Made by a program: the position numbers and the translations under genes
Shown here: positions 16,359 to 24,690 of the stretch, piece by piece
How positions within the stretch are numbered: the stretch's first letter is position 1
Layout of the letters: each line of letters begins with the position of its first letter
The notes under the pieces: model-generated
Told to the model about the DNA's origin: nothing
The model's input: the letters and a program-made list of their open reading frames with translations, nothing else
The model's database searches: none
Assembly: GCA_002392965.1 (NCBI GenBank)
Contig: DGIA01000028.1
Location: 1-38,916 of the forward strand
Direction of reading: 5' to 3'
DNA: 38,916 nt
Origin: Bacteroidales bacterium UBA3834
GTDB lineage: Bacteria > Bacteroidota > Bacteroidia > Bacteroidales > P3

Positions 16359-16829
16359 CTATTTGTTGTATTCAATACGGAAACCGACATCCCTCAACCC
16401 TGCGATGGCACTGTCGCGCATGCCGTTGGTAATGGCGAATCGGTAGGTGCCTTCCATGGGGAAGCGTGCATTGCGACGGAAATAGAAGCGGGTATCCACA
16501 TACCTTCCGGTGCGTTTTCCGAGCCATCGGCCTGTAGGGTCGGCCAATGGAAACTCCAGTGTGTCCTGCGACACACTTCCGTCGGGAAAGGTGGTGTGCA
16601 GGAAGAAGAACGTGTTGGAGTAAGGGTAGCTAATACTGTTGCGCACCTCAACCAAGAAGTTGAACGTGCGCTGTGTGTCGCTGACCGAAACGTCGAAGGC
16701 CACGCTGTCAGCCGGCATCCATCCGTGCTCATCCACTGCTCGGCTCTCGTCGTAAAAGACGGTGTTGTCGCATGAAGCCATGATGGTTGCCGCCAAGATA
16801 CAGGCCAGATATGTGCAAATCCTTTTCAT
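16359..16829 (-). CDS. gldH: Gliding motility lipoprotein GldH
   Basis: A 156-residue lipoprotein with lipobox IMASC (Cys20). The body matches the GldH family: a CDNTVFYDE start after the signal, FNFLVEVRNSISYPYSN in the middle, and GTYRFAITNGMRD near the end. In flavobacteria GldH is needed for gliding. In non-gliding Bacteroidales it persists in this same cluster with an unclear envelope role. Its ATG overlaps the ricT stop by 4 nt, and pbp1A starts 4 nt after its stop. Confidence 0.9.
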   Translation of the reverse strand: MKRICTYLACILAATIMASCDNTVFYDESRAVDEHGWMPADSVAFDVSVSDTQRTFNFLVEVRNSISYPYSNTFFFLHTTFPDGSVSQDTLEFPLADPTGRWLGKRTGRYVDTRFYFRRNARFPMEGTYRFAITNGMRDSAIAGLRDVGFRIEYNK

Positions 16830-18418
16830 CGACGGTCACGGTTATTGTTGCCACTGCGGCGGGGAGAGTTGTGGTCGCGATCCTCGCGGCGTGGTTTGCC
16901 CTCGGGCTTGTTCTGCTGGCTTTGTTGCCTTATCTTGTTGGTGTTGTGACGTTCCTCGCGGGCACGGTTGTCGCGGTCGCGACGTTCGCCCCGGTCTCCT
17001 TGTTGTTCGCGCGGACCACGTCCCTTGCGGTCTCCTCCCTGCGGCCGGCGTTCCTGGCGGTCGGCATTTTCGCCTACCACGCCATTGCCGCCTTCGGCCA
17101 GACGCAGTATCTCGCGTTCCACCTCCTCGTCCGTGCTCTCCTGTGCCAGCCCCGAGGTGGACATCAGCTCCACCTGATAGTCTTCCATCTTTTCGGGGTA
17201 CTGCTGGTTGCGGTTCATCTCCATGATTTCCTTCACCTTCTCGGCGGGCAGTGCTATCAGTTCGTTTTCGCCCTCATAGGCATACCACATGATGCCGCGG
17301 AATACATCGGTCTTTTTGTATAGCGCCAACCCTTTCTGGAAGCGGATGGCATGGCCGGCAGGCGGGAACTTCTTCAACGCGTCGGCATAGACTTCGTATT
17401 CGAAATTCAGGCAACACTTCAGTTTGCCGCACTGGCCGGCCAGTTTCTGCGGGTTGGGCATTATCTGCTGGGTCTTGGCGGCGCTGGTGGTGACGCTTTT
17501 GAAGGTGGTCAGCCATGTGGAGCAACACAGCTCGCGTCCACAAGTGCCCAGACCGCCCACTTTGCCGGCTTCCTGGCGTACACCTATCTGTTTCATCTCG
17601 ATGCGTACATGGAATTCCTCGGCCAGCACCTTGATCAGCTCACGGAAATCCACCCTTTCGTCGGCGGTGTAATAGAAGATGGCCTTCGAGTGGTCACCTT
17701 GTATCTCCACGTCGTTCACCTTCATGTCCAGACCCATGTCGGTCACAATCTGTCGGGTACGAATCAGCGTCTTGCGTTCTTCGAGCAGTGAGGATGCCCA
17801 TCGCTCGATGTCGGTGTCCTTTGCACGTCGGAAAAGCTTGCGGATGCTTTCCGATTCCGGGTTGATGCGGTGTTTCCGCATCTGCAGACGGCACAGCTCG
17901 CCGGTTAGGCACACGATGCCCACATCGTGCCCGGGTTGTCCCTCCACGGCCACAATGTCGCCCTCGGTGACTTCCAATCCGTCGGGCAGGCGGTAGAAGT
18001 CCTTGTGGTTGTTCTTGAACCGCACCTCGACACAGTCGAACGGACGTTCTGTAGGCTGACGGATACCGCTGAGCCAGTTGGTGCAGGTCACTTTCGAGCA
18101 GCTCTGCCGTTCGATGCTGGACACCGGTATGTAGGGTTTCGGGCAGCGGTTGCAGCCACGGCTGAGGAACACCGGCTCCTCGTATTTCACCCACGGTATC
18201 TCGGGGTCGGGCTCCATGTAGGGGTCCAAGGCGCTCTCCTCGCTGCGGTATTCCTCCACTTCGGGATTCTCGCGCTCCACGGTGTGCTTCTTGTCCTCAC
18301 GGGCCTTGCGGCGCTCGCGCATGAAAGCCTCTATGTCTTCCTTGCTGGCCACCTCTTCCACATCGTCGGGAATGGGGACCGCAGGCTTCTCCAGTTCTTT
18401 ATCTTTGTTCTCTTCCAT
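16826..18418 (-). CDS. ricT: PSP1 domain protein, RicT (YaaT) homologue with Arg-rich tail
   Basis: A 530-residue protein. An acidic leader of about 90 residues precedes the PSP1/RicT core, which has many cysteines: RGCNRCPK near 85-95, SCSKVTCTNW, and CGRELCC followed by GQCGKLKCCLNFEYEVY. In Bacillus, RicT with RicA and RicF holds iron-sulfur clusters and promotes RNase Y-dependent mRNA processing; a RicA/F pair is not seen here. The last 75 or so residues are low-complexity and rich in Arg, Gly, Asp, Asn and Gln, resembling RGG-type RNA-binding tails. It lies between holB (stop and start adjacent) and gldH (4-nt overlap). Confidence 0.9.
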   Translation of the reverse strand: MEENKDKELEKPAVPIPDDVEEVASKEDIEAFMRERRKAREDKKHTVERENPEVEEYRSEESALDPYMEPDPEIPWVKYEEPVFLSRGCNRCPKPYIPVSSIERQSCSKVTCTNWLSGIRQPTERPFDCVEVRFKNNHKDFYRLPDGLEVTEGDIVAVEGQPGHDVGIVCLTGELCRLQMRKHRINPESESIRKLFRRAKDTDIERWASSLLEERKTLIRTRQIVTDMGLDMKVNDVEIQGDHSKAIFYYTADERVDFRELIKVLAEEFHVRIEMKQIGVRQEAGKVGGLGTCGRELCCSTWLTTFKSVTTSAAKTQQIMPNPQKLAGQCGKLKCCLNFEYEVYADALKKFPPAGHAIRFQKGLALYKKTDVFRGIMWYAYEGENELIALPAEKVKEIMEMNRNQQYPEKMEDYQVELMSTSGLAQESTDEEVEREILRLAEGGNGVVGENADRQERRPQGGDRKGRGPREQQGDRGERRDRDNRAREERHNTNKIRQQSQQNKPEGKPRREDRDHNSPRRSGNNNRDRR

Positions 18419-19465
18419 CTATCGTTTTTTCAATGCTTTGCTGATGCGGAACGACAGCTCCATGAAAGCTATCTTGCCGTAGGCGTTGCGCCCGATGGCG
18501 AAAAGGGCGTCGTTCAGCGCATCGTTGATTAAATCTATATTGTTGACGGTGACCATGTTGGGGAACATGGCATCGAATTTCTCGTCACCCGACTCGATTC
18601 GGCACGGCAGTCCTGCCGTCGTCTGCAGGAAGCAGTCTCGCATCACGTCGAGGGTGTAGGACAGGAACTGCTTCTGCTGCTCGCGTCCCATGGCGGCCAT
18701 TTTATCCACCTGGGCCGACAGCTCTTTCATCTTCAGCTTGAACAGCATACGAAGCCATCCCACCAGCATCGGCGCGAATTCCTCGCTGCCCTCGGTCTTC
18801 CGGTTGCCGTTGCCTGTTTTCATCCTCACCACCTGCACCCGGCTGCGGATGGTGGGAAGCAATTCCTCCAGGCTGTCATCCACCAGCAGGATGAGCGTCT
18901 GCGGCATTGGCTCCTCGAGGGTCTTCAGCAGTTCGTTGGCCGCCGAGGCGTTCATCCTCGACGGACGCCAGATGACAAGCATCCGCCAGCCGCCTTCGTA
19001 GGCCTTCATCCCCAGCGTGCGCACAATCTGGGCTGCGTCGCTCTCGCGAATCATGCCCTGCTTGTTATCCACCCCCAGATGGTCGTACCACTGCTCCAGG
19101 GTTCCCAATCCCTTGTGTGCCAAGATGAACTCGCGGAATTCACCCTCGAAGTCGGCGCAGCTCGGGTTGCTTTTTACGCGCTCGGTGGTGGCGTTGGGGA
19201 ACACCAGATGCAGGTCGGGATGCATCAGCTGGCTGACTTTCTTGCAGCTCGGACACTCGCCGCACGAGTCGGCCCTCAGGTCGCCCTCTGCGTGGTGCAC
19301 GCGGTGCTCGCAGCAGAGGTATTGCAGGTATGCCAATGCCAGCGCCAGGCTGCCGTCGCGTTCGTCGCCGAGCACCATCTGGGCATGGCTCACACGCCCG
19401 CTGTCGATGATTTCCGTCAGCCGGTTGATCACATCTCGCTGTCCTACAATGTCTTTGAACTGCAT
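18419..19465 (-). CDS. holB: DNA polymerase III subunit delta prime
   Basis: A 348-residue clamp-loader subunit. The opening FKDIVGQRDVINRL is the family start. The zinc-binding set Cys52, Cys68, Cys71 and Cys74 (CGECPSC) is present. The Walker A position reads GDERDGSLA and is not a functional P-loop, as expected for delta prime. A DAAQIVRTL and LLKTLEEP segment (sensor-like, SRC region replaced by TIRSRVQVV) follows. It is the first gene of the operon, with a leader of about 15 nt after the promoter at 19486-19517. Confidence 0.92.
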   Translation of the reverse strand: MQFKDIVGQRDVINRLTEIIDSGRVSHAQMVLGDERDGSLALALAYLQYLCCEHRVHHAEGDLRADSCGECPSCKKVSQLMHPDLHLVFPNATTERVKSNPSCADFEGEFREFILAHKGLGTLEQWYDHLGVDNKQGMIRESDAAQIVRTLGMKAYEGGWRMLVIWRPSRMNASAANELLKTLEEPMPQTLILLVDDSLEELLPTIRSRVQVVRMKTGNGNRKTEGSEEFAPMLVGWLRMLFKLKMKELSAQVDKMAAMGREQQKQFLSYTLDVMRDCFLQTTAGLPCRIESGDEKFDAMFPNMVTVNNIDLINDALNDALFAIGRNAYGKIAFMELSFRISKALKKR

Positions 19466-19485
19466 CGTGTTGGAGTTTAAACTTG

Positions 19486-19517
19486 CAAATATACATGTAT
19501 TATTTTATATAGCCAAA
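19486..19517 (-). promoter_or_regulatory. Bacteroidota-type promoter for the holB operon
   Basis: On the minus strand, TTTG (19517-19514) is followed after 20 nt by TATATTTG (19493-19486). Transcription would start near 19480, about 15 nt before the holB ATG. Confidence 0.8.
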
Positions 19518-19575
19518 AAAAAAGTGCATGTGGGAACATTCCTGTCTTTCCGTTCTTCTTCTGTCGTCATTCCCT

Positions 19576-19691
19576 ATCAACTCCGTCTCACCTCCGTTTC
19601 ACCTCCGTCTCACCTCCGTCTCACCTCCGTCTCACCTCCGTCTTTCAACGGAGGAGAAGCGGAGCTGGCATGGTGTTGTGACGGTGGGGCT
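19576..19691. repeat. Head-to-head 11-bp repeat element B
   Basis: Six units occupy 19576-19641: a terminal variant ATCAACTCCGT, then five copies of CTCACCTCCGT of which one has T in first position. The core CTTTCA follows at 19642-19647, then four degenerate opposite-strand units at 19648-19691 (ACGGAGGAGAA, GCGGAGCTGGC, ATGGTGTTGTG, ACGGTGGGGCT). The inner 7-bp stem is CCTCCGT with ACGGAGG. The element lies in the divergent region between holB and the lipid kinase. Confidence 0.88.
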
Positions 19692-19773
19692 GGCCGGTCA
19701 TTGACTTTTTTTCGGTTCTATATAATAAAAAAGGAGTGTCTGCGTTGTGGAGAAAAAGCAAACCGATTTGCCG

Positions 19774-20676
19774 ATGAAGCATATTTTCGTGGTGAACCCT
19801 CAGGCCGGAGGGCATGACAGGAGTGAATACATTGCTGAAAAGCTGAAAGAGATAAAAGCCGATACCGAGATATACGTCACCCGTGGACCGCGCGACGCGA
19901 CGCACTATGTGGCCGACCGTTGCCGCAAGGAAGGCGACGGGTTGCGCTTCTACGCCTGTGGAGGCGACGGCACGCTGAACGAGGTGGTGACCGGTGTGAT
20001 GAGTGTGGAGGGAAGCGCCGAGGTGGGCTGTTACCCCTGCGGCAGCGGCAACGACTATGTGAAGAACTGGCCTGGGGTCGATTTCACCGATTTCAAGGGA
20101 CTGGTGGAGGGCGCTGCGGCGGAGGTCGATGTGATGCGGTTTGGCAGGCGCTATTCGGTCAATACGCTGAATTTCGGCTTCGAGGCGGCGGTATGCCGCA
20201 CAATGGCCGACGTGCGCCGCAAACCGGTGATCGGCGGGCGTATGGCTTACACGACGGGTATCGTCAAAAGCCTGGCCACGGGCCGACACAACTACTGCCG
20301 GGTGGAGGTGGATGGCGAACCGTGGTACGACGGCGAACTGCTGCTGCTGTCGCTGGCCAACGGCCAGTATGCCGGCGGCGGCTACCACTGCGCCCCGCGG
20401 GCGGTGGTGGATGACGGCATGGTCGAGGTGCTGGCGGTGAAGCCGATGTCGATAGCCTCGTTCGCCCGGTTGATCAAGTACTACGAGAACGGTGAGTTGA
20501 TAGAACGTCCGGAGCTGCGCAACGTGGTGAGCTACCGCCGCGGGCGGCGGGTGGTCATCGAGGCGGGTGGCCCCTCGTTCGTGGCCACCGACGGCGAGTT
20601 GGTCGAGGGCCGCCGCTTCGAGGCCGAGTGCCTGCATCGGGCTGTGAGATTTGTAATTCCTCAATCATTGTCATAA
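19774..20676 (+). CDS. Diacylglycerol kinase-family lipid kinase
   Basis: A 300-residue DAGK-catalytic-domain protein, the soluble bacterial DgkB/YegS type. The opening MKHIFVVNPQAGG and the nucleotide-binding GGDGTLNEVV at residues 63-72 are diagnostic, with the PCGSGNDY motif about 20 residues later. It would phosphorylate a lipid such as diacylglycerol or a sphingoid base; the substrate is not visible. The ATG at 19774 is preferred to the in-frame GTG at 19747, because family members start with a short MKxIFVVNP. I found no canonical promoter between element B and the gene. The antiporter follows after 27 nt. Confidence 0.9.
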   Translation: MKHIFVVNPQAGGHDRSEYIAEKLKEIKADTEIYVTRGPRDATHYVADRCRKEGDGLRFYACGGDGTLNEVVTGVMSVEGSAEVGCYPCGSGNDYVKNWPGVDFTDFKGLVEGAAAEVDVMRFGRRYSVNTLNFGFEAAVCRTMADVRRKPVIGGRMAYTTGIVKSLATGRHNYCRVEVDGEPWYDGELLLLSLANGQYAGGGYHCAPRAVVDDGMVEVLAVKPMSIASFARLIKYYENGELIERPELRNVVSYRRGRRVVIEAGGPSFVATDGELVEGRRFEAECLHRAVRFVIPQSLS

Positions 20677-20703
20677 CTATTTTAACTAAATCAAAAAAGG
20701 AAA

Positions 20704-22962
20704 ATGGAAAGCTTGCCTGCCTTGTTCATGGATTTGGCGGTGATATTGGTCACCGCGGGAGTGATTACGGTGGTGTTCAAATGGCTGAAGCAGCCTTTGG
20801 TGCTGGGATATATTCTGGCCGGTTTCTTTATCGGCCCTTACTTCCCGTGGTTCCCGGCTGTGACCGACACGCAGAACGTACATGTGTGGAGCGACATTGG
20901 CATCGTGTTTCTGATGTTCGCCCTGGGCTTGGAGTTCAGCATCAAGAAGCTGAAGAAGGTGGGCACCACGGGCGCGGTGACGGCGCTGACCGAGCTGGCC
21001 ATCATGTTCCTCATCGGCAACACGGTGGGCCACTTGATAGGGTTCAAGAGCATGGACTGCATCTTCCTGGGCTGCATGCTGAGCATCTCATCGACGGCCA
21101 TCATCGTCAAGAGCTTTGACGACTTGAAGTTGAAGCAGCAGAAGTTCACCTCGACGGTGACGGCGGTGCTGGTGGTGGAAGACCTGATTGCGGTGCTGCT
21201 GTTGGTGGTGCTGAGCACCATCTCGGTGAGCCGCACCTTCGACGGCGGTCAATTGGCCATGAGCATGGTGAAGCTGGTGTTCTTCCTGATTGTGTGGTTT
21301 GTATTCGGCATCTATCTGATACCGACTTTCCTGCGGTGGATGCGCAAATACATGACCGAGGAGACGTTGCTGCTGGTGGCGGTGGGTTTGTGTTTCGGCA
21401 TGGTGGTGCTGGCTGCCAAGGCGGGCTTCTCCACGGCGTTGGGAGCCTTCGTGATGGGAGCCATCCTGGCCGAGACCATTGAGGCTGATGTGATTCACCG
21501 CTTGATCACCCCCTTGAAGAACCTCTTCAGCGCGGTCTTTTTTGTCTCGGTGGGTATGCTTGTCCAGCCTGCGGTGCTGGGAAAATACTGGCTTACGGTG
21601 CTGATTATCGCCGTTTGCATCATACTCTTCAAGTCGTTTGCAGCCACCACGGGCGTGCTGCTCAGCGGCAAGCCGCTGAAGACGGCCGTGCAGAGCGGTT
21701 TCTGCTTCTGCCAGATAGGTGAGTTCTCGTTCATCATCGCCGGCTTGGGTCTGAGTTATGGTGTCATCGACGAGAACCTCTACCCCATCATCGTCTCGGT
21801 GTCGATACTGACCACCTTCGTGACGCCCTACATGATCAAGGGGGCGTTGCCGTTCTACAACTGGATGGAACCCCGCCTGCCGGAAAAGGTGAAAGACCGT
21901 CTGAACCGCTACAGCGAGAACTCGGGAGGCGACGACGACAGTCGTGCCACCATCGGCAAGTTCATCCGCAAGCAGCTGACCAACATCCTGCTTTACGGCG
22001 CCATCCTCACGGCCATCTCTCTGCTGAGCATCGGAATCCTGCGTCCGTTCCTCGACAAGCTTTTTGCCGATCTCGACATACCGCAGATCTGGAGCCGCAT
22101 ACTCGGCCTGGTGGGCACATTGGTCATCATGTCTCCCTTCTTGTGGGCTGTGGCTGTGAAGAACGTGAGCAAGAAGAAGATACGCGAGATGTTCGACGCC
22201 TACCGGTTCAGTCAGGCCGTGGTCATCCCGATGCTGGTGCTGCGCTACTTTGTGGCGCTGCTGAGCGTGGGCATCATCATTGCCGGTTATGTGGATATCG
22301 CTGTGGGTTTCCTGATGGTGCTGGCTGTCATCGTGGTGGGCGTGGTGCTCTTCTCGCGTCGGGCCGACGGATTCTATGTCCAGATTGAGGAACGCTTCAC
22401 CAAGAACTTCAATTCACGTCAGGCGCAGGCTTCGTTCCACATCCCGACAGGCATGGAAAACGAGTTCGCCATGGAACGGTTGCGTCTGACCCCCAGCTCC
22501 CCGTTGGCAGGAAAGACGCTGGCACAGAATAATATCCGTGACCGGTACGGGGCCAATATCGTCACCATCGAACGAGGTGAGACCATCATTGACTTGCCGA
22601 CAAAGGACAATATACTGATGCCGTCGGATGTGCTGACAGTCATCGGCACCGAAGAGCAAGTGAGTTCGATACGCGGTGACATTGAGAAGGAGGCCGACTT
22701 GTTGGTACACGACCACTCGGACCATGAGATGCACATGTACCGCTACCGCGTCGATGCCGGTGGCCCGCTGTGTGGCATGCAGATAGGCACCTCCATCCTC
22801 GCCACCAAACACCACGTGATGGTGATAGCCATCGAGCGTGGCGGTCAGAAGATCGTCAATCCGCGACGTGGCACCATCTTCCAGCACGGCGACCTCATCT
22901 GGTTTGTCAGTCCCGAGGAACTCACCGTGTCCGGCTTCGAAAAGAAAATGGTTGAGATATAG
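20704..22962 (+). CDS. Kef-type cation:proton antiporter with two RCK_C (TrkA-C) domains
   Basis: A 752-residue CPA2-family membrane protein. About 12 hydrophobic segments fill the first 400 residues, including the family stretch LKQPLVLGYILAGFFIGP and GLEFSIKKLKKVG. A second membrane block spans about 425-560. The cytoplasmic tail holds two RCK_C-like domains: one from about residue 584 (LAGKTLAQNNIRDRYGANIVTIERG) and one from about 678 (LCGMQIGTSILATKHHVMVIAIERGG). No nucleotide-binding RCK_N Rossmann domain is present. It probably exchanges K+ or Na+ for H+. It follows the lipid kinase by 27 nt and ends at a bidirectional terminator. Confidence 0.9.
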   Translation: MESLPALFMDLAVILVTAGVITVVFKWLKQPLVLGYILAGFFIGPYFPWFPAVTDTQNVHVWSDIGIVFLMFALGLEFSIKKLKKVGTTGAVTALTELAIMFLIGNTVGHLIGFKSMDCIFLGCMLSISSTAIIVKSFDDLKLKQQKFTSTVTAVLVVEDLIAVLLLVVLSTISVSRTFDGGQLAMSMVKLVFFLIVWFVFGIYLIPTFLRWMRKYMTEETLLLVAVGLCFGMVVLAAKAGFSTALGAFVMGAILAETIEADVIHRLITPLKNLFSAVFFVSVGMLVQPAVLGKYWLTVLIIAVCIILFKSFAATTGVLLSGKPLKTAVQSGFCFCQIGEFSFIIAGLGLSYGVIDENLYPIIVSVSILTTFVTPYMIKGALPFYNWMEPRLPEKVKDRLNRYSENSGGDDDSRATIGKFIRKQLTNILLYGAILTAISLLSIGILRPFLDKLFADLDIPQIWSRILGLVGTLVIMSPFLWAVAVKNVSKKKIREMFDAYRFSQAVVIPMLVLRYFVALLSVGIIIAGYVDIAVGFLMVLAVIVVGVVLFSRRADGFYVQIEERFTKNFNSRQAQASFHIPTGMENEFAMERLRLTPSSPLAGKTLAQNNIRDRYGANIVTIERGETIIDLPTKDNILMPSDVLTVIGTEEQVSSIRGDIEKEADLLVHDHSDHEMHMYRYRVDAGGPLCGMQIGTSILATKHHVMVIAIERGGQKIVNPRRGTIFQHGDLIWFVSPEELTVSGFEKKMVEI

Positions 22963-22984
22963 GGACGGGATGCTGTGGAAAAAG

Positions 22985-23014
22985 AATCGGGGCGGCCTTG
23001 TGACCGCCCCGATT
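22985..23014. terminator. Bidirectional intrinsic terminator (antiporter/pepD)
   Basis: A perfect 11-bp stem (AATCGGGGCGG at 22985-22995 with its complement at 23004-23014) closes an 8-nt loop. T-rich tails follow on the plus strand (TTGCTTTTATTTG) and on the minus strand (CTTTTTCC). It sits between convergent genes. Confidence 0.9.
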
Positions 23015-23019
23015 TGCTT

Positions 23020-24483
23020 TTATTTGAGTTTCTTTAGTATTTCCAGTGTCTGGTTCCAGAACATCTCGACGGTCTTTATCTCGATGCGCTCGTCGGGGCT
23101 GTGGACGCCACGCAGCGTGGGACCGTAGCTGATCATGTCCATGTTGGGGTACTTCTCGCCGATGAGGCCGCATTCCAGTCCGGCGTGGATGGCACGCACG
23201 ACAGGTTCCTTGCCATACATCTTCTTATAGACATCGACGCCGACCTTCAGCACACGGCTGTCGGGGTTGGGCGTCCAGCCGGGGTAGCCGTCGCTGTGCT
23301 TCACACGGCAGCCTGCGAGGCGGAAGGTGCTCTCCAACTTGGCGGCAGCGGCCATCTTGGCGCTCTCCACAGAACTGCGCTGGCTGGTGGCGATGTGGAT
23401 GACGCCGTCGCGCATCTTGATGGAGGCCAGATTGGTGGAGGTTTCGACGAAGTTGTCGATCTCGCGGCTCATGGCCAGCACACCGTGGGCGCAGGCGTAG
23501 AGCAGGTTGACCAGGCGCTCCTGGGTGTCCTTGTCGATGAGTTTCTTGGGCATGTCGATATCTCGGAGCTCGAACTCCATGTCGGGCTCGGTGCTGCGGA
23601 ACTCGAACACCATGGCCTTGCCCATCTTGGTGACCATGGTCTTGAAAGCGCGCACGTTGGCTTCGGGCACGGTAACCACGGCCTCAGCCTCGCGGGCGAT
23701 GGCGTTGCGCAGGTTGCCGCCGTCGATGGCAGCCAGGCGCATGGAGTGCTTGTAGGCGCCTTCCCAGAGGATGCGGTTGAGGAGCTTGTTGGCGCAGGCG
23801 CGGCCGCGGTTGATGTCGTCGCCGCTGTGGCCGCCCACCAGACCGCTCACCTTCACGCGGAAGGCCTTGTGACCCTTCACGGCGGGCACCAGCTTGTAGT
23901 CCATCTCGGCGGTGGTGTCGATGCCGCCGGCGCAGCCTATGCAGTACTCGCCCTCGTCCTCGTCGTCGAAGTTGAGGAGTATCTCGCTCTTGAGCCAGCT
24001 CTTGCTGAGGCCGTTGGCGCCTGTGAGGCCGGTCTCTTCATCGACGGTGATGAGGGCCTCCAGGGCAGGGTGGGCGATTTTCTTGTCCTCGAGAATGGCG
24101 AGGATGGCGGCCACGCCGATGCCGTCGTCGGCACCGAGGGTGGTGCCGTCGGCGGTGAGCCACTCACCGTCCAGCACGGGCTGGATGGGGTCCTTCATGA
24201 AGTCGAACTTCTTGCTTGAGTTCTTCTCGCAGACCATGTCCATGTGGGCCTGCAGGCACACGCCGGCGCTCTTCTCGTAGCCCTTGGTGGCGGGTTTGCG
24301 GATGAGCACGTTGCCCAGCTTGTCGCTTTTGGTCTCGAGGCCGTGTTCCTTGCCCCAGTTGACGAGGTAGGCGCTGATGCGCTCCTCGTGCTTCGACGGG
24401 CGTGGAATCTGCATAATCTCTCCAAACCAGTGCCACACGCGTTCCGGCTTGAGCCCTTTCAGAATGTCTTTCTGCTGTTTCAT
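23020..24483 (-). CDS. pepD: Aminoacyl-histidine dipeptidase (PepD, M20 family)
   Basis: A 487-residue dizinc peptidase that cleaves Xaa-His and other dipeptides in the cytoplasm. The catalytic and metal-binding set known for Vibrio PepD occurs at the same numbers: His80 and Asp82 in LQAHMDMV, Asp119 in LGADDG, Glu149 and Glu150 in TVDEETG, Asp173 in NFDDED, and His461 in RGVHSPDE. The length matches the family. It is monocistronic, with its own promoter at 24518-24548 and a terminator at 22985-23014. Confidence 0.95.
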   Translation of the reverse strand: MKQQKDILKGLKPERVWHWFGEIMQIPRPSKHEERISAYLVNWGKEHGLETKSDKLGNVLIRKPATKGYEKSAGVCLQAHMDMVCEKNSSKKFDFMKDPIQPVLDGEWLTADGTTLGADDGIGVAAILAILEDKKIAHPALEALITVDEETGLTGANGLSKSWLKSEILLNFDDEDEGEYCIGCAGGIDTTAEMDYKLVPAVKGHKAFRVKVSGLVGGHSGDDINRGRACANKLLNRILWEGAYKHSMRLAAIDGGNLRNAIAREAEAVVTVPEANVRAFKTMVTKMGKAMVFEFRSTEPDMEFELRDIDMPKKLIDKDTQERLVNLLYACAHGVLAMSREIDNFVETSTNLASIKMRDGVIHIATSQRSSVESAKMAAAAKLESTFRLAGCRVKHSDGYPGWTPNPDSRVLKVGVDVYKKMYGKEPVVRAIHAGLECGLIGEKYPNMDMISYGPTLRGVHSPDERIEIKTVEMFWNQTLEILKKLK

Positions 24484-24517
24484 AGGTATGTTGTTTTTAT
24501 TGATTGTTTTCCGTGTG

Positions 24518-24548
24518 CAAAATTACGCATTTTCACCCACATGACAAA
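24518..24548 (-). promoter_or_regulatory. Bacteroidota-type promoter for pepD
   Basis: On the minus strand, TTTG (24548-24545) is followed after 19 nt by TAATTTTG (24525-24518). Transcription would start near 24511, 28 nt before the pepD ATG. Confidence 0.8.
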
Positions 24549-24555
24549 ATATATT

Positions 24556-24585
24556 TTTGTATGTCGGGAAAAGTGTGTATTTTTG
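24556..24585 (+). promoter_or_regulatory. Bacteroidota-type promoter upstream of the structured RNA
   Basis: TTTG at 24556-24559 is followed after 18 nt by TATTTTTG at 24578-24585, a slightly short spacing. Transcription would start near 24592 and run through the 126-nt structured element towards the lipoprotein at 24908. A weaker candidate (TTTG at 24618-24621, 18 nt, TAGTTTAG at 24640-24647) lies downstream. Confidence 0.6.
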
Positions 24586-24690
24586 CAGTCGATGTTAAAT
24601 GAGTATTAACAAAAATATTTGCCGATGAAGCATAGCGCATAGTTTAGTGTGCACATCATAGAATAGGAAAAAGCGAAATGGCTGAAATCT

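Noticed and set aside
23101..24219. A 372-residue plus-strand frame opposite pepD
   Set aside because: Its composition is a His/Val/Gly-rich shadow and the PepD active-site residues on the other strand are complete.
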